Made by a program: the position numbers and the translations under genes | From: Microbacterium elymi | GTDB taxonomy: Bacteria; Actinomycetota; Actinomycetes; Actinomycetales; Microbacteriaceae | DNA: 64,000 nucleotides | Assembly: GCF_021582895.2 (NCBI RefSeq) | Contig: NZ_CP091139.2 | Span: forward strand, 744,001-808,000 | Direction of reading: 5' to 3' | Shown here: positions 58,967-64,000 of the stretch, piece after piece | Position numbering within the stretch: position 1 is the stretch's first letter | How the letters are laid out: every line of letters begins with the position of its first letter | The notes under the pieces: generated by a model | Databases searched by the model: none | Told to the model about the DNA's origin: nothing | The model's input: the letters and a program-made list of their open reading frames with translations, nothing else

Positions 58967-59087
58967 TCCGCCGGCGCGGTGTCGATGACCAGGTGTCGAT
59001 GACCAGGTGTCGATCGGCGGCGTGCTGTCGATCTGGGGCGTGCTCGTTCGTCATCATCACGTCAACACCCCTGAGGAAGGACGGATC

Positions 59088-59474
59088 ATGCGTTACACGC
59101 TTCTCCTGCAGTACCCCGAGATGACCGCCGCCGAGCTGGGCGACGAGGCGCTCGCCGACGGCATGCGGGCCTTCGCCGCCTACGCCGAAGCGCTGGACGC
59201 GGCCGGCGTGCTGCGCAGCGCCGAGGTGCTGCATCCCTCGTCGATGACCACGACGGTGCGGCGGCGCGACGGCGAGCTCCTCGTCCAGGACGGGCCGTTC
59301 GCCGACACCAAGGAGCAGCTCGGCGGCACGTTCGTGATCGAGGTCGATGACCTCGACACCGCGATCGACTGGGCCGGAAAGGCACCGGCCGCACCGTGGG
59401 GCGCGGTGGAGATCCGCCCCACCGCGACCCGCTTCGTGGACGGCGCATGGTCGGGCACGACGCCCGTGCAGTGA
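59088..59474 (+). CDS. YCII/DGPF-domain protein
   Basis: This is a small protein of 128 residues with the YCII-related fold. The family hallmark is LLVQDGPFADTKEQLGGTFVIEVDDLDTAIDWAGKAP. Such proteins are usually found next to an ECF sigma factor of the group called ECF41/ECF42-type, and the next gene here is such a factor. Its role is not established, but a sensor or enzyme that works with the sigma factor is possible. The frame is intact. Its stop overlaps the GTG start of the sigma factor. Confidence 0.9.
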   Translation: MRYTLLLQYPEMTAAELGDEALADGMRAFAAYAEALDAAGVLRSAEVLHPSSMTTTVRRRDGELLVQDGPFADTKEQLGGTFVIEVDDLDTAIDWAGKAPAAPWGAVEIRPTATRFVDGAWSGTTPVQ

Positions 59475-60514
59475 ACCGGGCCGCCGAGGCGCGGGCGGTC
59501 GCCGAGCGCACCGCCCGCGCCTCGTACGGCCGACTCGTCGCGCTGCTGGCCGCCGGCACAAGAGATCTGGCACTCGCCGAGGACAGTCTCGCCGACGCCT
59601 TCGAGCGGGCGCTGCGCACATGGCCCGCCACCGGCGTGCCGGACAATCCGGAAGGATGGCTGCTCTCCGTGGCCCGCAACCGAAGCCGCGATGCGCTCGG
59701 GTCCGCCGCACATCGCACCAGCATCCCACTGGACGACGCCGTCGCGTCGGTCCTGCGGGACGGAACCGACGTGGCGGGCATGGTCGAGCGCACCGAGGCC
59801 ATCCCGGACCGGCGGCTGGAGCTGCTGTTCGCCTGCGCGCATCCGGCCATCGCCCCCGACATCCGCACCCCGCTGATGCTGCAGGTGGTGCTGGGATTCG
59901 ACGCCGCGCAGGTCGCCGGTGCGTTCGGCGTGGAGCCCGCGACCATGTCCCAGCGCCTGGTGCGGGCCAAACGCAAGATCCGGGACAGCGGCATCCCGTT
60001 CTCCGTGCCCAGCCGCACCGATATGCCCGCGCGCACCGACGCCGTGCTCGAGGCGATCTACGGAGCGTATGCCATCGACTGGCTCGATCAGGGCGAGCGG
60101 ATCCGTGAGTCCATCGCCGACGAGGCACGCTGGCTCGCGGTGCTGACCGCGACGCTGCTGGACACGGATGCCGAGGCCTGGGGGCTCGCCGCATTGCTGA
60201 CCCTCGCCCAGTCGCGGGCGCCCGCGCGGGTCGGCGACCCCTGGCCGCCGTTGGACGAGCAGGACACGACGCTGTGGTCGCGGGAGCTGATCGCGGAGGG
60301 CGAAGCGCTCCTGCGGCGGGCCGCCGCGCTGGGCCGGCCGCTCGGGCGGTTCCAGCTCGAGGCGGCCATCCAGTCGGTGCACTGCGACCGCGCGCGCACG
60401 GGTGTGCTCGACCGAGCGACGCTGGTCACGCTGTACCGGGGCCTGGTCACCGTGGCTCCGACCGCCGGGGCCCGCGCCGCGCTGGACGCGTCACTCGCCG
60501 CCGGCGGCGAGTGA
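59471..60514 (+). CDS. ECF-type RNA polymerase sigma factor (ECF42-like)
   Basis: This is a 347-residue alternative sigma factor. Region 2 is in RLVALLAAGTRDLALAEDSLADAFERALRTWPATGVPDNPEGWLLSVARNRSRD and region 4 in RTPLMLQVVLGFDAAQVAGAFGVEPATMSQRLVRAKRKIRDSG. A long C-terminal extension (residues about 190-347, with TPR-like helices) replaces an anti-sigma factor in this group. The GTG at 59471 overlaps the DGPF stop. An in-frame ATG at 59447 is the alternative start. The coupling with the DGPF gene is the usual ECF42 gene pair. The inducer and targets are unknown. Confidence 0.9.
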   Translation: MNRAAEARAVAERTARASYGRLVALLAAGTRDLALAEDSLADAFERALRTWPATGVPDNPEGWLLSVARNRSRDALGSAAHRTSIPLDDAVASVLRDGTDVAGMVERTEAIPDRRLELLFACAHPAIAPDIRTPLMLQVVLGFDAAQVAGAFGVEPATMSQRLVRAKRKIRDSGIPFSVPSRTDMPARTDAVLEAIYGAYAIDWLDQGERIRESIADEARWLAVLTATLLDTDAEAWGLAALLTLAQSRAPARVGDPWPPLDEQDTTLWSRELIAEGEALLRRAAALGRPLGRFQLEAAIQSVHCDRARTGVLDRATLVTLYRGLVTVAPTAGARAALDASLAAGGE

Positions 60515-60863
60515 CGCGTCGTCGTCCCGCAAGGCGGGTCGCGGCACTGTCCGGCGCCGTATTCTCCCCGGCGATCAGGGACAGTCAGGCCCGATCGGGA
60601 CGGCCACTTCATACGGCTCACCGCCCGCCGGTGTCACGGCCAGCGTGACGCAAGCCGAGGCCGGGAACGAGGACGACCGAAGGGCAGACGCCGATCGCGT
60701 CGCAGGCCCGTTGGCCAGCCAGATCCGTGATCCGGACCACTGCCGGCCGTTCAGATCGCAGGAAGGCCTCGCAGTCCCGGGCACGTCGCACGGCGTGTCG
60801 CCGGGTCTGTGCCAGATCTTCCTGCGATCCGAACGGCGGGCGCGGCCGGGCAGCGGAGAAGCC
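60515..60863. other. Intergenic region with one doubtful minus-strand frame
   Basis: These 349 bases lie between the convergent ECF gene and folD. A minus-strand frame (60575-60784, 69 codons) ends ACVTLAVTPAGGEPYEVAVP and another minus-strand frame nearby contains AFLRSERPAVVRITDLA. Together they hint at a broken small gene, but I recognise no family and no start. An alternative is non-coding sequence. Confidence 0.35.
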
Positions 60864-61742
60864 TCAGGCGGACCGCTCGGCCGCCTCGACCACGTTGGTC
60901 ATCAGCAGCGCGACGGTCATCGGCCCGACCCCGCCGGGGTTCGGCGAGAGGAAGCCGGCCACCTCGGCCACGGCCGGGTCGACGTCGCCGAACACGGTCG
61001 ACTTGCCGGTGTCCGGGTCGGTCTCGCGGGTGACGCCGACGTCGAGCACCGCGGCGCCGGGCTTGACATCCTCGGCCCGCACGATGTGCTTGACCCCGGC
61101 GGCGGCCACGATCACATCCGCCTGACGCAGGTACGACGGCAGGTCGACCGTGCCGGTGTGGGTCAGCGTCACCGTCGCGTTGATCTCACGGCGCGTCAGC
61201 AGCAGCCCGATCGACCGGCCGATCGTCACGCCGCGGCCGACGACGACCACGTGCTTGCCCTTCAGGTCGTAGTCATTGCGCAGCAGCAGCTCGATCACGC
61301 CGCGCGGCGTGCACGGCAGGGGCGTGGAGATCGGGCCGTTCACATTGAGCACCAGCCGACCGAGGTTCGTCGGATGCAGGCCATCGGCATCCTTCGCCGG
61401 ATCGATCCGCTCCAGGATCGCGTCCGTGTCCAGGTGCCCCGGCAGCGGCAGCTGCACGATGTAGCCGTGGCAGGCGGGGTCGGCGTTGAGCCGGTCGATC
61501 TCGGCCTCGACGTCGGTCTGGGTGGCATCGGCGGGCAGCTCGACCTGGATGGAGTTCATCCCGATCGCCTCGGACTGCCGGTGCTTCATCCCCACGTACA
61601 GCTGCGAGCCCGGGTCGGCCCCGACCAGCACCGTCGCGATCCCGGGGGTGATGCCGCGGGCCTTGAGCGCGGCGACGCGCTCGGTCAGCTCCGCCTTGAT
61701 CTCCGCCGCTGCGGCCTTGCCGTCCAGCTTCTGCGCTGTCAT
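60864..61742 (-). CDS. folD: Methylenetetrahydrofolate dehydrogenase/cyclohydrolase
   Basis: FolD interconverts 5,10-methylene-, methenyl- and 10-formyltetrahydrofolate with NADP. The intact 292-residue protein has the substrate signature [23 protein letters not shown] with the key Tyr-x-x-x-Lys pattern, then [33 protein letters not shown] and the NADP-binding stretch [18 protein letters not shown]. The C-terminal [13 protein letters not shown] is also present. It is transcribed in the same direction as glyA, 200 bases away, and together they manage one-carbon units. Its frame, unlike glyA, is not broken. Confidence 0.96.
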   Translation of the reverse strand: MTAQKLDGKAAAAEIKAELTERVAALKARGITPGIATVLVGADPGSQLYVGMKHRQSEAIGMNSIQVELPADATQTDVEAEIDRLNADPACHGYIVQLPLPGHLDTDAILERIDPAKDADGLHPTNLGRLVLNVNGPISTPLPCTPRGVIELLLRNDYDLKGKHVVVVGRGVTIGRSIGLLLTRREINATVTLTHTGTVDLPSYLRQADVIVAAAGVKHIVRAEDVKPGAAVLDVGVTRETDPDTGKSTVFGDVDPAVAEVAGFLSPNPGGVGPMTVALLMTNVVEAAERSA

Positions 61743-61777
61743 CGATCTTCTCCTCGTCGATCTCGTGTGGTCCCGGT

Positions 61778-61842
61778 GAGAAACGCCGGCTCGGTCGAGA
61801 AACGCTGCAATGCGCCGTTTCTCAGCCGGAGTGTCGTTTCTC
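61778..61842. repeat. Four nested GAGAAACG motifs forming inverted repeats
   Basis: GAGAAACG occurs at 61778 and 61797, and its complement CGTTTCTC at 61816 and 61835, so every copy is 19 bases from the next. CCGGCT and AGCCGG add to the outer stem. The element lies between glyA and folD. Confidence 0.8.
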
Positions 61843-61940
61843 GCCGTCAGTCCCGGGTGTCACCGCGGCCGCAAGGGCCAGGCGGATACCTATGTTGATA
61901 GTGATATTACGGGGCGGATGCTGTGGACGCCAGGCCCGGC

Positions 61941-63218
61941 CTACTGCTGCAGGTCGGGATACAGCGGGAACGCCGCGGCCAGCGCCGCGACGCGGCCGCG
62001 CAAGCGCGGCGACGTCGGGATTCGGCAGCAGCGCCTGGGCGATCACGTCGGCGACCTCAGTGAACTCGACGTCGCCGAACCCGCGGGTGGCCAGCGCCGG
62101 CGTGCCGACGCGCAGACCCGATGTCACCATCGGCGGGCGCGGGTCGTTCGGGACCGCGTTGCGGTTCACCGTGATGTGGATGTCGTGCAGCAGGTCCTCG
62201 GCCTGCTTGCCGTCGATCTGCGCCTCGCGCAGGTCGACGAGCACCAGGTGCACGTCGGTCCCGCCCGATCGCACGGCGATGCCGGCGGCCGCGACTTCCG
62301 GCTTGCGACAGTCGGTCGGCGATGATCCGCGCGCCCGACAGCACGCGCTGCTGGCGCTCGGCGAACTCGGGACTCGCCGCGAGCTTGAAGGCCGTGGCCT
62401 TCGCGGCGATCACGTGCATCAGCGGGCCGCCCTGCTGGCCGGGGAACACGGCCGTGTCGATCTTCTTCGCCAGGGCGGCGTCGTTGGTCAGGATGAACCC
62501 CGATCGGGGGCCGCCGATCGTCTTGTGCACGGTGGACGAGACCACGTGCGCGTGCGGGACGGGCGAGGGGTGCAGGCCGGCGGCGACCAGACCGGCGAAG
62601 TGCGCCATGTCGACCCACAGGATCGCCCCGACCTCGTCGGCGATCGCCCGGAACGCGGCGAAGTCCAGCTGCCGGGGGTAGGCCGACCAGCCCGCGATGA
62701 TCACCTTCGGCTTGTGCCCGATGGCCAGACGCCGCACCTCATCCATGTCGATGAGCGAGGTCTCGGGGTCCACCCCGTAGGCGACGATGTCGTAGAGCCG
62801 GCCGGAGAAGTTGATCTTCATGCCGTGCGTGAGGTGGCCGCCCTGGTCCAGCGACAGGCCGAGCAGGGTGTCGCCGGGGCGGGCGATGGCATGCAGGCAC
62901 GGCGGCGTTGGCGGTCGCGCCCGAGTGCGGCTGGACGTTCGCGTAGGCCGCGCCGAACAGGTCCTTGGCGCGCTGGATCGCCAGCTCCTCGGCGACGTCC
63001 ACCACTTCGCAGCCGCCGTAGTAGCGCCGCCCGGGGTATCCCTCGGCGTACTTGTTGGTCAGCACCGAGCCCTGCGACTGCAGCACCGAGACGGGCACGA
63101 AGTTCTCGGATGCGATCATCTCGAGGTACGAGCGCTGGCGGTCGAGCTCGCGGTCCAGCACTTCGGCGATCTCGGGGTCGACCTCGGCGAGCGGGGCGTT
63201 GAAATAGCGATCGGTCAT
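61941..63218 (-). CDS. glyA: Serine hydroxymethyltransferase
   Basis: GlyA is the PLP enzyme that transfers the serine hydroxymethyl group to tetrahydrofolate, yielding glycine. The repaired protein has about 424 residues, the usual length. Motifs are [56 protein letters not shown], the PLP lysine in [19 protein letters not shown] and [15 protein letters not shown] near the end. Three insertions break the frame: 62900 (GTGCCTGC for GTGCTGC), 62304 (CAAGCCGG for CAGCCGG) and 62000 (CTTGCGC for CTGCGC). The last one hides the true stop TAG at 61941-61943. Confidence 0.95.
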
Positions 63219-63418
63219 AGCAGTCTCCTCGACTCGGCAGTCACCGGAACAGCACGGAATTGAGTTCCACATCGGCCCAGGCGTGCGGTCGAATGCCGGT
63301 CGGTCGCTCCCCGGTGGTTGCCCACCTCAACGCCAGTTGCGACATCCCGAGCATAACGGATGTCGCGGTCGGCACGCGTGCCTTGTCGGCGCAATCGGGA
63401 TTTGTTAGTGTTCCTTAC

Positions 63419-64000
63419 ATGACTGCCCTGGTGCGCATGACAGCCCTGGTGCCGACTCCGGCCGCGCAGACGACGGATGCCGCGGCCGACCCGTTCGTCC
63501 TGACCGACGCCACTCGCCTGGTGGCGGTGCCCGCGACCCGCGGGACGGCCGAGCTCGCGGCCTCGGCGCTCGCACCCCATGTCGGCCGCACGTTCGAGAT
63601 CGTCGCGGACCGCGACACCCGCCGCGGTGACATCGTCCTGGCGCAGCTCGCCCAGGGAGCGCCCGAGACATACACCCTCATCGTCGACGCCGACGGCGTG
63701 CGCATCACGGGCGGCGATGAGGCCGGGCTGTTCTACGGCGTGCAGACGCTGGTCCAGCTGCTCGCGACATCCGCCGCAGCATTCGCGCAGGCATTTACCG
63801 CAGCATCCACCGGCACGTCCGTCACGATCCCCGCCACCCGGATCGAGGATGCGCCCCGGTACGCGTACCGCGGCGTGATGCTGGACGTGGCCCGTCACTT
63901 CTTCCCGGTCGAGGTGGTCTGCGGCTACATCGACCGCGCCGCCGCCCTGAAGTTCAACGCGCTGCACCTGCACCTCACCGACGACCAGGGCTGGCGGATC
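63419..64000 (+). CDS. GH20 beta-N-acetylhexosaminidase, N-terminal part
   Basis: This gene runs off the right edge of the window. About 194 residues are visible. They show a typical N-terminal GH20b domain (DADGVRITGGDEAGLFYGVQTLVQLLA) and the start of the catalytic barrel (EDAPRYAYRGVMLDVARHFFPVEVVCGYIDRAAALKFNALHLHLTDDQGW). Such enzymes release N-acetylglucosamine from chitin fragments or glycoconjugates. No signal peptide is obvious at this start, so the enzyme may be cytoplasmic. The ATG at 63419 has a weak ribosome binding site, and the ATG at 63437 is possible. The promoter region TTTGTTAGTGTTCC lies directly before it. Confidence 0.93.
   Translation, partial: MTALVRMTALVPTPAAQTTDAAADPFVLTDATRLVAVPATRGTAELAASALAPHVGRTFEIVADRDTRRGDIVLAQLAQGAPETYTLIVDADGVRITGGDEAGLFYGVQTLVQLLATSAAAFAQAFTAASTGTSVTIPATRIEDAPRYAYRGVMLDVARHFFPVEVVCGYIDRAAALKFNALHLHLTDDQGWRI

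Overview
The window is chromosomal DNA from a high-GC actinobacterium, most likely a Microbacterium-like member of the Microbacteriaceae. I base this on the GC-rich codon use, the gene families (RecQ with a phosphoribosyltransferase-like tail, a RamB-type regulator beside GTP-dependent PEPCK, a ribDEBAH operon under an FMN riboswitch) and an actinobacterial style homoprotocatechuate 2,3-dioxygenase. I saw no rRNA, tRNA, CRISPR array, transposase or prophage.

Layout. 1-11025: ABC exporter ATPase (cut by the window edge), TetR, FAD monooxygenase, trpS, GNAT, recQ, Fpg/Nei glycosylase, glpK and glpD. 11111-14802: FMN riboswitch and riboflavin operon ribD-ribE-ribBA-ribH. 14803-19504: repeats, DUF2269 protein, a DUF559 endonuclease-like gene bracketed by two copies of one palindrome, and a three-gene ABC exporter. 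19609-24842: MetE-like protein, AMP-forming acyl ligase, small HTH protein with twin operators, ABCB-type exporter. 25088-30517: pckG divergent from ramB, winged-helix protein, two DUF202 proteins. 30540-39897: APC permease, AraC regulator, degraded MFS gene, DUF2127 protein, aldehyde dehydrogenase, ThDP enzyme, FAD monooxygenase and TetR. 40025-42329: CitA/CitB-type two-component pair. 42340-58373: aromatic/amine catabolic island. 58406-64000: membrane protein, DGPF protein with ECF sigma factor, folD, glyA and the start of a GH20 hexosaminidase.

The catabolic island holds a 3-hydroxybenzoate 4-monooxygenase-like enzyme with IclR, a flavin amine oxidase with TetR, a LigM/DesA-like tetrahydrofolate O-demethylase with LysR, an MHS-family transporter, and a homoprotocatechuate meta-cleavage operon (FAH-RraA fusion, GntR, hpaE, hpaD, hpaH, hpaI). 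A plausible but unproven reading is that methoxylated phenylethylamines or homovanillate are oxidised and demethylated to homoprotocatechuate and cleaved to pyruvate and succinic semialdehyde. One AT-rich 12-bp palindrome, ATCGTATACGAT with at most one mismatch, lies in three catabolic promoters and suggests a shared GntR regulon.

Caution on sequence quality. About half of the protein genes are broken by single-base indels although both halves are well conserved. At 23 places the lesion is an extra A or T that turns GCAGC/GCTGC into GCAAGC/GCTTGC, and most remaining indels also touch GCWGC. This looks like a systematic read or consensus error, perhaps linked to base modification. I therefore annotate such genes as single CDSs with stated break points, not as pseudogenes.
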